In this document: piece by piece, positions 1 through 9,013 of the stretch
Numbering within the stretch: position 1 is the stretch's first letter
Layout: the number at the start of each line of letters is the position of its first letter
Assembly: GCF_014396585.1 (NCBI RefSeq)
Contig: NZ_CP060717.1
Coordinates: 2,493,484 to 2,557,483 of the forward strand
DNA length: 64,000 nt
From: Sphingomonas rhizophila
GTDB taxonomy: Bacteria; Pseudomonadota; Alphaproteobacteria; Sphingomonadales; Sphingomonadaceae
Reading direction: 5' to 3'
Position numbers and translations under genes: made by a program
Notes under the pieces: generated by a model
Told to the model about the DNA's origin: nothing
The model's input: the letters and a program-made list of their open reading frames with translations, nothing else
The model's database searches: none

Positions 1-14
1 CAACCGACGACCCG

Positions 15-40
15 AAGCCCGCCCACCGGCGGGCTTTTTT
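15..40 (+). terminator. Rho-independent terminator upstream of trpD
   Basis: A perfect 9-bp stem (AAGCCCGCC pairing with GGCGGGCTT), a 4-nt loop and a run of T residues lie 26 bases before the trpD start. It probably ends transcription of the gene to the left, which is outside the window. If that gene is trpE or trpG, the hairpin would instead sit inside the tryptophan operon and act as an internal attenuator. The window cannot decide this. Confidence 0.85.
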
Positions 41-66
41 ATTGCCTGAATTCGCCGAAGCGAGAG

Positions 67-1149
67 ATGATCATGATCCAGCAAGCCGCCACCGTCCTGA
101 CCCTGCAGCCCGATCCCGCCGCGTTCGAGGATCATGGTCCGGTCCCCAATCCCCTACCCAAGCTGCTGGCAGGGGAAGACCTCACCAGCGAGGAAAGCCA
201 GCACCTGTTCGAACGGCTGGTCATCGGCAAGCTCGAACCGGCCGAAATCGCCGGCATGCTGATCGCGCTGCGCATGAAAGGCGAAACCAGCGAGGAGATG
301 ATCGGCGCAGCCCATGCTCTGTCGGCCGCTGCAACCCCGTTCGAACGACCCGACTATCTGTACGCAGACTGCTGCGGCACCGGCGGCGACGGCAGCGGGC
401 TGATCAACGTGTCGACCGCGGCGGCCTTCGTCGCGGCCGCGGCCGGACTTCCCATCGCCAAGCATGGCAACCGCAGCGTCAGCTCGCGGTGCGGATCGGC
501 CGATGTCCTGGAAGCCGTCGGTGTCAAGGTGGAGCTCAGTCCCGCCGCCGCGCGGGCTGCTTTGGACGACACGGGCTTCTGCTTCCTGTTTGCCCCCGCC
601 TACCACCCCGGAATGAAGCACGCGGCGCTGGTCCGCCGACAATTATCGGTTCGAACGGTCATGAATTTGCTGGGACCGTGCATCAATCCGTCCCGTCCGC
701 CCGTACAGTTGCTGGGCGTCGCCGATCCGCGCATGCTGCGGCGGATTGCGCAGACGCTCGATGCGGTCGGAGTGAAGGAGGCGCTGGTGGTGCATGGTTC
801 GGGACTGGATGAACTGGCACTCCACGCCGAATCGCGGGCGATCCGCTTGTCGAACGGGCAGATGACGGAACTGGAACTGGCCCCGGAGGACGCCGGCCTG
901 GTCCGCGCGCCGCTCAGCGTGGTCACCGGTGGTGACGCGGATGAGAACGGCGCCCGGCTACGCAGCCTGCTCGACGGCAAGGGCGAGCAGGCGGACAACG
1001 ACATCGTCATCTTCAACACTGCCGCGCTGCTGCTGACCGCGGGCAAGGCGTCGAGCCTGAAGGATGCGGCGGGGCAGGCGCGGGAGGCACTGCTGACCGG
1101 CGCCGGCGGCCGGGTCCTCGATCGCTACGCGGAGGCCAGTCATGGCTGA
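67..1149 (+). CDS. trpD: Anthranilate phosphoribosyltransferase TrpD
   Basis: Transfers phosphoribose from PRPP to anthranilate, the second step of the tryptophan branch. The glycine-rich PRPP loop GTGGDGS is at residues 104-110, and KHGNRSVSS at 132-140 binds anthranilate and metal. The MNLLGPCINP-type segment is also present. At 360 residues it is longer than typical stand-alone TrpD (about 340), with roughly 25-30 poorly conserved N-terminal residues. Segments such as RPDYLYAD before the PRPP loop and CFLFAPAYH after it resemble the TrpD half of the enterobacterial TrpGD fusion more than usual alphaproteobacterial TrpD. The 67 ATG is the first in frame; a second ATG follows at 73. Its stop overlaps the trpCF start by 8 bases, so the genes are translationally coupled. 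Confidence 0.95.
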   Translation: MIMIQQAATVLTLQPDPAAFEDHGPVPNPLPKLLAGEDLTSEESQHLFERLVIGKLEPAEIAGMLIALRMKGETSEEMIGAAHALSAAATPFERPDYLYADCCGTGGDGSGLINVSTAAAFVAAAAGLPIAKHGNRSVSSRCGSADVLEAVGVKVELSPAAARAALDDTGFCFLFAPAYHPGMKHAALVRRQLSVRTVMNLLGPCINPSRPPVQLLGVADPRMLRRIAQTLDAVGVKEALVVHGSGLDELALHAESRAIRLSNGQMTELELAPEDAGLVRAPLSVVTGGDADENGARLRSLLDGKGEQADNDIVIFNTAALLLTAGKASSLKDAAGQAREALLTGAGGRVLDRYAEASHG

Positions 1150-2521
1150 TGTGCTTGCCCGGATCGTCGCTCGCAAACGGGCCGAAGTCGCGGCACGGCT
1201 TGACGGTCCGGTTCCGTCCGACCCGACCCCGCGCAGCCTTCGCGCGGCCCTGTCTCGGCCGGGTGCCCGCTTCATCATGGAATATAAGCGCGCATCGCCT
1301 TCCGGCCATCGCAGCGCCGTCACCATTGCGGAGGCGGTGGCAGCCTACGCGCCGGTCACCGACGCCATCAGTGTATTGACGGACGGTGAGGATTTCGGCG
1401 GTTCGCTTGGTGACCTCAGGGCGGTTCGCCAGCGGTTCGGCGGGCCGATCCTAGCGAAGGATTTCATCGTCGATCCCGCGCAGGTCAGCGAAGCCCGGGC
1501 CGCTGGTGCTGACGCCGTGCTGGCGATGATGTCGGTGCTCGACGACCACGCGGCGGTCGCGGTCATGGCGGAAGCGGCGCGACTGGCGATGGAGGTGATC
1601 GTGGAGGTCCATGACGAAATTGAATTGCAGCGCGCCGTGGCGCTTGGGGCGTCGATCGTTGGGATCAACAATCGCGACCTCAAGACGCTGAGAACCGACT
1701 TGGCGGTGACCGAGCGACTGGCGCCGCTGATCCCTCGTGGCATCATCGCGATCGCCGAATCGGGCATCGCGACCCGCGGCGATGTCGAGCGGCTTTCCCC
1801 CCTGGTCGATGCGTTCCTGGTCGGCTCCTCGCTGATGGCGGCACCCGATATCGCGCAGGCGGCGCGGGCGATGGTGCATGGTCGCGTCAAGCTGTGTGGA
1901 TTGACCCGGATCGAGGACGTCGCGCTGGCAGGCCGGGCGGGCGCCAGCCATGCCGGGCTGGTCATGGTGCCCGGCACGCCGCGCGCCGTGGGCGTCGGTG
2001 AAGCCCGCGCGCTGGCGATGACGGCGAGCGAAATGGGCATGAAGACGGTCGGCGTGTTTCGCGGCGCCGGCGCCGACGAGGTGGCCCGGGCGGTCGAGGC
2101 GCTGCGGCTCGACGCGGTACAGCTCCATGGCGAGGAGGATGAAGCGGCGCTCGCGGCGCTTCGAGCGCGCTTGCCCAAGAAAACGGAATTGTGGGCCGTA
2201 TGCGGGGTCAGCGCGTCGCGAGTCCCACCCGGCCGGACCGGCGCCGACCGCACTTTGTTCGATACGGTCCGCGACGGGCAAAGCGGCGGCACCGGCACCG
2301 CTTTCGATTGGTCGCTGCTCGACGGGCGTGAGGACCTTAGGAACGCCGTCATCGCCGGCGGGATCGGGCCGGCCAATGCCCGTGCGGCGGCCAGCCTTGG
2401 CGCCCATGCGATCGACGTGAACTCGGGTGTCGAGGAAGCGCCCGGACGCAAGGACCGCGGCAAGGTCGAGGCCTTGTTCGCCGCGCTCCGTCCCAGGACG
2501 CGGGGTGACCATGAAGCTTGA
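1142..2521 (+). CDS. trpCF: Bifunctional indole-3-glycerol phosphate synthase / phosphoribosylanthranilate isomerase
   Basis: One 459-residue protein catalyses both the isomerisation of phosphoribosylanthranilate and closure to indole-3-glycerol phosphate. Residues 1 to about 248 are the synthase barrel (EYKRASPSG near 47, ILAKDF with Lys106, GINNRDL, AESGI). From about 249 the isomerase barrel begins (VKLCGLT with catalytic Cys252, then [14 protein letters not shown] and GGIGPANA). The order and length match the fused enterobacterial TrpC (about 450 residues). Most alphaproteobacteria, to my knowledge, keep trpF as a separate gene. The gene overlaps trpD and trpB at its two ends. Confidence 0.95.
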   Translation: MADVLARIVARKRAEVAARLDGPVPSDPTPRSLRAALSRPGARFIMEYKRASPSGHRSAVTIAEAVAAYAPVTDAISVLTDGEDFGGSLGDLRAVRQRFGGPILAKDFIVDPAQVSEARAAGADAVLAMMSVLDDHAAVAVMAEAARLAMEVIVEVHDEIELQRAVALGASIVGINNRDLKTLRTDLAVTERLAPLIPRGIIAIAESGIATRGDVERLSPLVDAFLVGSSLMAAPDIAQAARAMVHGRVKLCGLTRIEDVALAGRAGASHAGLVMVPGTPRAVGVGEARALAMTASEMGMKTVGVFRGAGADEVARAVEALRLDAVQLHGEEDEAALAALRARLPKKTELWAVCGVSASRVPPGRTGADRTLFDTVRDGQSGGTGTAFDWSLLDGREDLRNAVIAGGIGPANARAAASLGAHAIDVNSGVEEAPGRKDRGKVEALFAALRPRTRGDHEA

Positions 2522-3701
2522 TGGACGATTCGGCCGCTTCGGCGGCGCCTATGTTCCCGAGATACTCGTCCCCGCGCTCGAGCAGCTCGAGGCGGCGTTT
2601 CTCGACGCCCAGGAAGACGATGCATTCCGCGTCGAGCTCGACGGGCTGCTGACCACCTATGCCGGAAGGCCGACGCCGCTGACCCGCTGCCGCAACCTGG
2701 GCGCGGGACGAGCGCGAATCTACCTGAAGCGCGAGGATTTGCTTCACGGCGGCGCGCACAAAACCAACCAGGTCCTAGCCCAGGGACTGCTCGCCAGGCG
2801 GATGGGCAAGACGCGGCTGATCGCCGAAACGGGCGCCGGGCAGCATGGCGTGGCGACGGCACTGGCCGGTGCCCTGTTCGGGCTTCGGACACGGATCTAC
2901 ATGGGCGCCGACGACGTCGAGCGGCAGCAGCTCAACGTCTTCCGGATGGAGCTGATGGGCGCGGAGGTGGTGCCCGTCACCTCCGGCGGGCGGACGTTGA
3001 AGGATGCGGTCAATGAGGCGCTGCGCGACTGGACCGCCAGCTTTGCCGACACGCACTATCTGCTCGGCACGGTCGCCGGACCTCACCCTTTTCCGCTGAT
3101 GGTGCGCGAATACCAGCGCGTCATCGGCAAGGAAGCGCGCGAGCAAATCCTCGACGTCGAGGGGCGCTTGCCCGACGCCGTCATCGCCTGCGTCGGTGGT
3201 GGTTCCAACGCGATCGGCCTGTTCAGCGACTTCGTCGGCGATGGGGGAGTCGAGATCATCGGCGTCGAGGCGGCGGGCAAGGGCCTGTCGGGGCGTGATC
3301 ATGGCGCGACGCTCCAGAAAGGGCGGCTCGGCATCCTCCACGGGTGCGAGACCCTCGTGCTCCAGGACGAGGACGGCCAGATCGAGGACACCTGGTCGGT
3401 CAGCGCGGGCCTCGATTATCCCGCGGTCGGGCCGGAACATGCGCATCTGCAGGACATCGGCCGGGCCCGCTACGTCGGCGTCGAGGATGATGACGCGCTG
3501 TCGGCGTTCCAGGCGCTGGCGCGATCGGAAGGGATCGTCGGTGCGTTCGAAAGCTGCCACGCACTCGCCCACGCGCTGAAGCTGGCGGAAGAACGTGACG
3601 ACGATCCGATCCTGCTCGTCAACCTGTCCGGGCGCGGCGACAAGGACGTTGCCCAGGCGCAGCATCTGGTTGGCGGCAAGCGCCTGAAGGCCGTGGCATG
3701 A
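2511..3701 (+). CDS. trpB: Tryptophan synthase beta subunit
   Basis: PLP enzyme that condenses indole with serine. The Schiff-base lysine is Lys84 in [18 protein letters not shown] and the phosphate-binding GGGSNAIG loop are intact, as is the C-terminal SGRGDKD segment. The ATG at 2511 is chosen because [12 protein letters not shown] is a normal TrpB beginning and it overlaps the trpCF stop by 11 bases; a longer in-frame extension upstream is only trpCF in another frame. Details such as [20 protein letters not shown] and [13 protein letters not shown] resemble the enterobacterial protein closely. Length is 396 residues, normal for the family. Confidence 0.96.
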   Translation: MKLDGRFGRFGGAYVPEILVPALEQLEAAFLDAQEDDAFRVELDGLLTTYAGRPTPLTRCRNLGAGRARIYLKREDLLHGGAHKTNQVLAQGLLARRMGKTRLIAETGAGQHGVATALAGALFGLRTRIYMGADDVERQQLNVFRMELMGAEVVPVTSGGRTLKDAVNEALRDWTASFADTHYLLGTVAGPHPFPLMVREYQRVIGKEAREQILDVEGRLPDAVIACVGGGSNAIGLFSDFVGDGGVEIIGVEAAGKGLSGRDHGATLQKGRLGILHGCETLVLQDEDGQIEDTWSVSAGLDYPAVGPEHAHLQDIGRARYVGVEDDDALSAFQALARSEGIVGAFESCHALAHALKLAEERDDDPILLVNLSGRGDKDVAQAQHLVGGKRLKAVA

Positions 3702-4531
3702 CCCGCTACGCCGCCATGTTCGATCGCTGCCGGGAGGCCGGCGAAGGGGCATTCGGCGCGTTCCTGATGCTTGGCGACCCCGACCTCGATCGAAGCGCGC
3801 TGGCGCTCGAGGCGCTGGTCGCGGGCGGAGCTGACATGCTGGAACTTGGCATCCCGTTTAGTGATCCGGTTGCCGACGGACCGGTCATCCAAGCCGCTGC
3901 TGAACGCGCGCTTCGTGCCGGCGTGCGGGTTGCCGACTGCTTCGACCTCATCGCCGGATTGAGGGCCCGCCACCCGGATATTCCTATCGGCATCCTGACC
4001 TACGCCAACATCGCGGTGGCGCGCGGTCTTGATCAATTCACAGGCGATCTTGCCATTGCGGGGGTCGACAGCCTGCTGGTCGCCGATGTTCCCAGCCTTG
4101 AAGCACCGCGCTTTTCCGCGGCAGCACGGACCGCCGGGCTCGACCTCGTCATGATCGCCGCACCCAACACGCCGGCCTCGGCGCTGGCCCGCATCGCGGA
4201 GCTATCGTCAGGCTATACCTATTGCGTCGCCCGCGCCGGCGTCACCGGCGCGGACCAGCAACTCGCGCTCGATCATGGCTCGCTCTTCGAAGCGCTCGAC
4301 CGGGCAGGTGCACCGCCGCCTGTGCTGGGGTTCGGCATTGCAACGCCAGCCCATGTTCATGAAGCCCTCGCCAGCGGCGCGGCGGGCGTCATTTCCGGTT
4401 CCGCCATCGTTAGCCGCTTGGCGAAGGGAGCGTCGCCGGCCGAGCTCGAAGCCTTCGTTTACGAGATGAAAAATGCGACGCGCGGGACCGTCGCTCACCC
4501 TATCCGAATGACTGGTCAGGCACTCGCCTGA
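3698..4531 (+). CDS. trpA: Tryptophan synthase alpha subunit
   Basis: Cleaves indole-3-glycerol phosphate to indole, which is channelled to TrpB. The catalytic Glu lies in [16 protein letters not shown] and the catalytic Asp in the LVADVP segment. [14 protein letters not shown] matches the phosphate-binding part of the E. coli enzyme. Length is 277 residues. The start overlaps the trpB stop as ATGA, the usual coupling of the two subunits. It is the last gene of the operon; a 155-base gap follows before the cold-shock gene. No clear terminator was seen directly after it. Confidence 0.95.
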   Translation: MTRYAAMFDRCREAGEGAFGAFLMLGDPDLDRSALALEALVAGGADMLELGIPFSDPVADGPVIQAAAERALRAGVRVADCFDLIAGLRARHPDIPIGILTYANIAVARGLDQFTGDLAIAGVDSLLVADVPSLEAPRFSAAARTAGLDLVMIAAPNTPASALARIAELSSGYTYCVARAGVTGADQQLALDHGSLFEALDRAGAPPPVLGFGIATPAHVHEALASGAAGVISGSAIVSRLAKGASPAELEAFVYEMKNATRGTVAHPIRMTGQALA

Positions 4532-4686
4532 TCGGGCGCGGTTTGTGTTTTGCAGGCAAAGGGCGCACAAGGGCCACGCTATCAGTCGCTTTGGACGGTC
4601 TTTGGTGCTCAGCGGCTCCTCATTCCTCTCTCTCGCCTCTCCTAGCGTTGGCCGCCGATGATCGGCGGTCCAGAAGGAATGACATC

Positions 4687-4893
4687 ATGATTACCGGAAC
4701 CGTGAAATTCTTTAATGCCGACAAGGGCTACGGCTTTATCCAGCCGGAGGACGGCACTGGCGACGCCTTCGTTCACATCAGCGCCGTGGAGGCCGCCGGC
4801 CTTCGCACGCTCGATCGCGACCAGCGCGTCCAGTACGAAGTCCAGGACGACGGCCGCGGCCGTTCGAGCGCCGTCAACGTCCAGGTTGCGTAA
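4687..4893 (+). CDS. cspA: Cold-shock domain protein (CspA family)
   Basis: A 68-residue single cold-shock domain with both nucleic-acid-binding motifs, KGYGFI (RNP1) and DAFVHIS (RNP2). It probably acts as an RNA chaperone. The start at 4687 gives the canonical MITGTVKFFN beginning and has an AGAAGGA ribosome-binding site 7-13 bases upstream. An in-frame extension upstream is not protein-like. The 155-base upstream gap probably holds its promoter and a 5' leader of the kind that controls csp mRNAs, but I could not define a structure. Confidence 0.93.
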   Translation: MITGTVKFFNADKGYGFIQPEDGTGDAFVHISAVEAAGLRTLDRDQRVQYEVQDDGRGRSSAVNVQVA

Positions 4894-4902
4894 CGTCCGG
4901 AC

Positions 4903-4930
4903 GCTCCCCGTCGTAAGGGCGGGGAGCTTT
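4903..4930 (+). terminator. Terminator after the cold-shock gene
   Basis: An 8-bp GC-rich stem (GCTCCCCG with CGGGGAGC), a 9-base loop and a short T tract follow the cspA stop by 9 bases. The convergent PfkB kinase gene ends 5 bases further on, so it may serve both strands. Confidence 0.75.
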
Positions 4931-4934
4931 CGAC

Positions 4935-5930
4935 CTATTTGATCAAATCGCCGGCCAGGACCCTCAGGTCCTTTTCCGGCCTCGCCCCATAGTGCTGGAT
5001 GACCTCGGCGGCGGCGATGGCGCCAAGCCGAAGCGACGTTTCCAGATCGAGCCCGCGGGCAACGCCGGCAAGAAAGCCTGACGCGAACAGGTCGCCCGCG
5101 CCGGTCGTATCGACCAGCCGCTCGATCGGTTCGGCCGGAACGTCGACACGCTCCCCGCCGCGAATGGCGATCGCGCCTTTTTCACTTCGGGTCACGACCA
5201 GCGTCGGCACCTTCGCCGCGAAGGTCGCGACCGCCGCCTCGAAGTCGGACGTGCCGCCCATCTCGCCGATCTCGGCTTCGTTGGCGAACAGGATGTCGAT
5301 CTTCCCCTCGTCGATCAGGCGGAGGAAATCGGCGCGATGGCGGCTGATGCAGAAGCTGTCGGACAGCGTGAAGGCAACCTTTCGGCCAGCGCCACGCGCG
5401 ATCTCGATTGCCGCTTCCATGGCCGCCCGCGGAACTTCCGGATCCCACAGATAGCCTTCGAGGTAGACGATGGCGGCGTCGGCGACGGCCTCGATGTCGA
5501 ACGCCTCGCGCGACAGTTTCTGGGCGGCGCCAAGGAAGGTGTTCATCGTCCGCTGCGCATCGGGCGTGACCAGGATCAGGCAGCGCGCCGTCGCACCGAC
5601 GTCGCCGCGCGGAGTGACCAGAAAATCGATGCCCTGCGACTCGATGTCATGCTTGTAGATATCGCCCAGCTCGTCACTGGCGACCTGCCCGATGAACCCG
5701 GTGCGGATGCCGAGTGCGGCCAAGCCCGCGGCAGTGTTGCCGGCCGATCCGCCGCTGATCTCGCGGCCCGGTCCCATCAGGCCATAAAGCCGCACCGCCT
5801 CCGCCTCGTCGATCAGGCGCATTGATGCCTTGTCGAGGCCCTGTTCGGCCAGGAATGCGTCGTCGGCATTGGCGATCACATCGACGATGGCATTGCCGAT
5901 CGTCAGCACCTCGAGGCGGGGGGCGGTCAT
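4935..5930 (-). CDS. PfkB-family (adenosine kinase-like) sugar/nucleoside kinase
   Basis: Ribokinase-fold kinase of 331 residues. The N-terminal substrate motif GGSAGNTAAG is at 60-69. The C-terminal signature DTTGAGDLFASGF begins at 274, with catalytic Asp280. Closest in style to the alphaproteobacterial proteins annotated adenosine kinase, but the substrate cannot be fixed from sequence. The ATG at 5930 is preferred: it has AGGA seven bases upstream, whereas the longer form would start with TTG. It converges with cspA. Confidence 0.85.
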   Translation of the reverse strand: MTAPRLEVLTIGNAIVDVIANADDAFLAEQGLDKASMRLIDEAEAVRLYGLMGPGREISGGSAGNTAAGLAALGIRTGFIGQVASDELGDIYKHDIESQGIDFLVTPRGDVGATARCLILVTPDAQRTMNTFLGAAQKLSREAFDIEAVADAAIVYLEGYLWDPEVPRAAMEAAIEIARGAGRKVAFTLSDSFCISRHRADFLRLIDEGKIDILFANEAEIGEMGGTSDFEAAVATFAAKVPTLVVTRSEKGAIAIRGGERVDVPAEPIERLVDTTGAGDLFASGFLAGVARGLDLETSLRLGAIAAAEVIQHYGARPEKDLRVLAGDLIK

Positions 5931-6029
5931 GGGGTCATCCTGCAAATCATCGGGAAGGCGGCCCGCCTAGCCGCGCACTCGGTTTGCGGCAAGCTTGCCA
6001 GCCACGATCGGCGGCGGCACAGTCTGTCG

Positions 6030-6377
6030 ATGCGTCGCCTGCTGATCACCCTGCCGCTGTTCGTAGCGGCCTGTACCGCTCCTCGTCCCGTCGTCGAGAC
6101 GCCCAAGCCCGCTGAACAGGTACCGGCGCAGCGTGGGGACCTGATTGGGCTTTCCACCGAAGAAATCGGGGTCCGCTTCGGCCGCCCCGATCTGACCGTG
6201 GCGGAAGGCCCTGGAACGAAGGTCCAGTACCGGTCGCGGAGCTGCGTCCTCGACCTCTACCTTTACGTCGCGCCCAGCGGGCAGGGGGCGCCGCGCGTGA
6301 CCCATGTCGATGCAAGGACGCCTGCGGGCGACGTCACCGACATCGCGGGCTGCGAAGCGGCGATCGACGCCCGCTAG
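6030..6377 (+). CDS. Putative lipoprotein
   Basis: A 115-residue protein with a short hydrophobic leader and a lipobox (FVAAC) placing the modified Cys at 15. The mature part contains LSTEEIGVRFGRPD, which resembles the repeat of small SmpA/OmlA-like outer-membrane lipoproteins, and two further cysteines that could form a disulfide. Function unknown. Its 3' end overlaps the convergent queG gene by four bases. Confidence 0.7.
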   Translation: MRRLLITLPLFVAACTAPRPVVETPKPAEQVPAQRGDLIGLSTEEIGVRFGRPDLTVAEGPGTKVQYRSRSCVLDLYLYVAPSGQGAPRVTHVDARTPAGDVTDIAGCEAAIDAR

Positions 6378-7408
6378 GGGAGGCGTACCATCGCCCAGTG
6401 CGCGGCGTCGGCGACCACCGGATTCCCACTGCCAAGGTGCGCTTCGACCGCGGGCCGGAGGGCAGCATCGCCGCTGTTGCCAGCGGCAATCAGGCAGTTG
6501 CGGATCATCCGGTCGACCCCGATCCGCTTGATCGGCGAGCCCGAGAACATTTCCCGGAACGACGCATCGTCGAGCCGGAGGAGGTCGGCGAGCCGCGGTG
6601 CGGCCAATTCGGCGCGGGGCAGGAAGGCCTGATTGGCGCTGGCCGCGTCGGCGAAGCGGTTCCACGGGCACACCGCCAGGCAGTCGTCGCAGCCGTAGAT
6701 ACGGTTGCCGATCGCCTCGCGAAACTCGACCGGGATCGGGCCGGCATGCTCGATGGTAAGGTAGGAGATGCAGCGCCGGGCATCGAGCTGGCGCGGGGCG
6801 ACGATGGCGGCAGTAGGACAGGCGTCGATGCATCGGGTGCAGCTGCCGCAGTGTTCGACGGCCGGGGCATCGGGAGCAAGGTCGAGCGTCGTGTAGATGA
6901 TTCCGAGGAAGAACCAGTTCCCATGGTCGCGGCTCAGCAGGTTGGTATGCTTGCCCTGCCAGCCGATACCGGCCGCCGCGGCAAGCGGCTTTTCCATCAC
7001 CGGAGCGGTGTCGACGAACACCTTGAGCTGGCAGCCTTCACTGTCGGCGAGCCAACGCCCGAGCACCTTCAGCCCCTTCTTGACCGTCTTGTGGTAGTCG
7101 CCGCCCTGGGCATAGACCGAGACGCGGCCACGCGACCGCTCTTCGGCCAGCGCGAGCGGATCGGTCGGGGGCGCATAGCTCATCGCCAGCGCGATCAGGC
7201 TTCGAGCCTCCGGCCACAGCCCTTGCGGCGAAGCGCGCTGCTCGGCGCGGTCCTCGATCCAGCCCATCTCGCCGTGATGGCCGGCCGCGATCCATGCGCG
7301 CAGGCCCTCGCCGGCATGGGGCGCGGCATCGGCGCGCGCGAAGCCGCAGGCGATAAAACCTAGTTCCGCCGCCTTGTCGCGGATGCGCTGTTCGAGCGAG
7401 ACCGTCAC
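6374..7408 (-). CDS. queG: Epoxyqueuosine reductase QueG
   Basis: Last step of queuosine synthesis in tRNA: cobalamin- and Fe-S-dependent reduction of epoxyqueuosine. Two 4Fe-4S motifs are visible, CGSCTRCIDACP and, further on, CDDCLAVCPWN. The family start GFIACGFARADAAP is near the N terminus. I chose GTG at 7408, which has AGGGGC upstream and gives the usual N terminus; an ATG at 7444 overlapping the stop of the upstream gene is the alternative (12 more residues). The C terminus is HEAT-like. It follows the PEP-mutase family gene and may be co-transcribed with it. Confidence 0.92.
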   Translation of the reverse strand: MTVSLEQRIRDKAAELGFIACGFARADAAPHAGEGLRAWIAAGHHGEMGWIEDRAEQRASPQGLWPEARSLIALAMSYAPPTDPLALAEERSRGRVSVYAQGGDYHKTVKKGLKVLGRWLADSEGCQLKVFVDTAPVMEKPLAAAAGIGWQGKHTNLLSRDHGNWFFLGIIYTTLDLAPDAPAVEHCGSCTRCIDACPTAAIVAPRQLDARRCISYLTIEHAGPIPVEFREAIGNRIYGCDDCLAVCPWNRFADAASANQAFLPRAELAAPRLADLLRLDDASFREMFSGSPIKRIGVDRMIRNCLIAAGNSGDAALRPAVEAHLGSGNPVVADAAHWAMVRLP

Positions 7409-7443
7409 GCCCGCGCCCCTAGCAGGCGCAGGCCGGCGCGGCA

Positions 7444-8184
7444 TCAGTTGATCGCGGCGCGCGCGGCTTCTTCCAGCTGTTTCATCAGCGCCCGGTGCGG
7501 GAACGGCCCGTGGCTGATGCGCGCGATTCCGGCGGCAATCCATTCCGACTTCGGCGGCGCGCCGGGAAAGGCGATCGCGTTGAGCGGCAACGGCACCTCG
7601 CGCACGACGCGCTCGATGTGGCGCGGGTCCGCGATACGCGGGACGAAGAAGCCGCTGGCCCCGGCGTCGGCGAAGGCCTTGCCGCGCTCGATCACCTGGT
7701 CGAACAGCGCGTCGTCGTGGGTGTCGTTCTTGATCAGCAAGTCGGTGCGCGCGTTGATGAAGAACTGGTCGCCCACTGCCTCGCGAATGGCGCGGATACG
7801 CTCTACCTGCCGGTCCAGCGGATGGATGCCTTCGCCTCCGACGACCTGGTCCTCGAAGTTGCAGCCGACCGCACCGGTTTCGGCGAGCCTCGCGACATTG
7901 CCGGCGCCTTCGGCGGGACCGGTGGAGTAGGCACCCTCGAAATCGACGGAAAGCGGCAGGTCGACCGCCGCCATGATCCGCCGCGCATTGTCGAAGACGT
8001 GTTCGAGGGGGACGTTGTGCGCGTCGCCATAGCCGCTGGCGTCGCCGACCGGGTGGCTGCCGGTGGCCAGCGCCTTCGCCCCGGCCGCGGCCACGGCAAC
8101 GGCGCTGCCCGGGTCCCAGATATTGTACAGGACGATCGGATCGCCCGGCACATGGAGCGCGGCGAATTCCTCGAACTTGCTCAT
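7444..8184 (-). CDS. Isocitrate lyase / PEP mutase family protein
   Basis: A 246-residue TIM-barrel protein of the superfamily that cleaves or forms bonds beside carboxylates. Visible are VDFEGAYS, CNFEDQV (Mg-binding Asp/Glu region) and NARTDLL. The canonical KKCGH catalytic segment of isocitrate lyase is absent, as in the short PEP-phosphonomutase-like subgroup, so the substrate is unknown. No phosphonate genes are nearby. Confidence 0.82.
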   Translation of the reverse strand: MSKFEEFAALHVPGDPIVLYNIWDPGSAVAVAAAGAKALATGSHPVGDASGYGDAHNVPLEHVFDNARRIMAAVDLPLSVDFEGAYSTGPAEGAGNVARLAETGAVGCNFEDQVVGGEGIHPLDRQVERIRAIREAVGDQFFINARTDLLIKNDTHDDALFDQVIERGKAFADAGASGFFVPRIADPRHIERVVREVPLPLNAIAFPGAPPKSEWIAAGIARISHGPFPHRALMKQLEEAARAAIN

Positions 8185-8203
8185 TGCCGTGCGCTCCCGT
8201 GCC

Positions 8204-9010
8204 TTAGTGAACGAATCTCGCGACCACGTCGCGATAGCTGCGGCTGACCTTCACCTGCGCACCGCTGTCCAGCACCAGGAAACATTCGCCGTTGGTGTGC
8301 GGCTTGACCTGCTTGACCAGGTCGAGGTTGACGATGGTCGAGCGGTGAACGCGCTGGAAGCGGCGCGGGTCGAGCCGCTTTTCCAGGTCCTTCATCGTTT
8401 CGCGAAGGATCAGCGTGTTGTCGCCGGTCTGGATGCACATGTAATCGCCGGCGGCGTCGATCCGCTCGATCGTGTCGACATCGACGCGGAAAATCTGGCC
8501 CTGGTCGCGGATGTTGATCATCTTTTCGAAGCGGCTGGAGGCGGGTCCCTCGCCGGCGCTTTCACCAGCCAGCGTCTCGGCTGCCTCGGGCGCATGCTCG
8601 ACCAGCGCTTCCTTCAGCCGCTCGGCCTCCTCGACGCCTCGCTTCTCGGCCAGGCGCTGGCGGACCCGGTCGAGCGTCCCCGCGAGCCGGTCCTCGTCGA
8701 CCGGCTTCATGAGGTAATCGACCGCCTGCGCCTCGAACGCGCGAAGCGCATGGTCGCCGAAGGCGGTGACGAACACGAACAGGGGGGGCTCGACCTCCAT
8801 CAGGCCCTGAACGACCGAGAATCCGTCGAAGCCCGGCATCTGGATGTCGAGGAACACGAGGTCCGGCTTGTGGGTCTTGATCGCGCGGATTGCCTCGCGG
8901 CCGTTGGCGGCGGTGGCGACCACCTCGACGTCCTCGTGGGCCTCCAGCCGAAGCATCAGGCCCTGGGTCGCCAGCGGCTCGTCGTCGACGAGGATGGTAC
9001 GAATGGTCAT
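8204..9010 (-). CDS. LytTR-family response regulator
   Basis: A 268-residue regulator. The N-terminal receiver domain (about 1-120) has the acidic DDE pair, phosphoacceptor Asp55 in VFLDIQMPG and the conserved Lys in LMKPV. A Glu/Ala-rich linker leads to a C-terminal LytTR DNA-binding domain (about 165-268, with GDYMCI and VHRSTIVNL). The ATG at 9010 lies 3 bases past the stop of the kinase gene; the codon before it is TTG. It forms a two-component pair with the upstream LytS-like kinase. Target genes are not evident. Confidence 0.93.
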   Translation of the reverse strand: MTIRTILVDDEPLATQGLMLRLEAHEDVEVVATAANGREAIRAIKTHKPDLVFLDIQMPGFDGFSVVQGLMEVEPPLFVFVTAFGDHALRAFEAQAVDYLMKPVDEDRLAGTLDRVRQRLAEKRGVEEAERLKEALVEHAPEAAETLAGESAGEGPASSRFEKMINIRDQGQIFRVDVDTIERIDAAGDYMCIQTGDNTLILRETMKDLEKRLDPRRFQRVHRSTIVNLDLVKQVKPHTNGECFLVLDSGAQVKVSRSYRDVVARFVH

Positions 9011-9013
9011 CAA

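Noticed and set aside
42..812. Long open frame overlapping trpD in another frame
   Set aside because: Arg/Gly/Pro-rich shadow typical of high-GC DNA; trpD in the other frame has all family motifs. Dozens of similar shadows across the window were dropped for the same reason.
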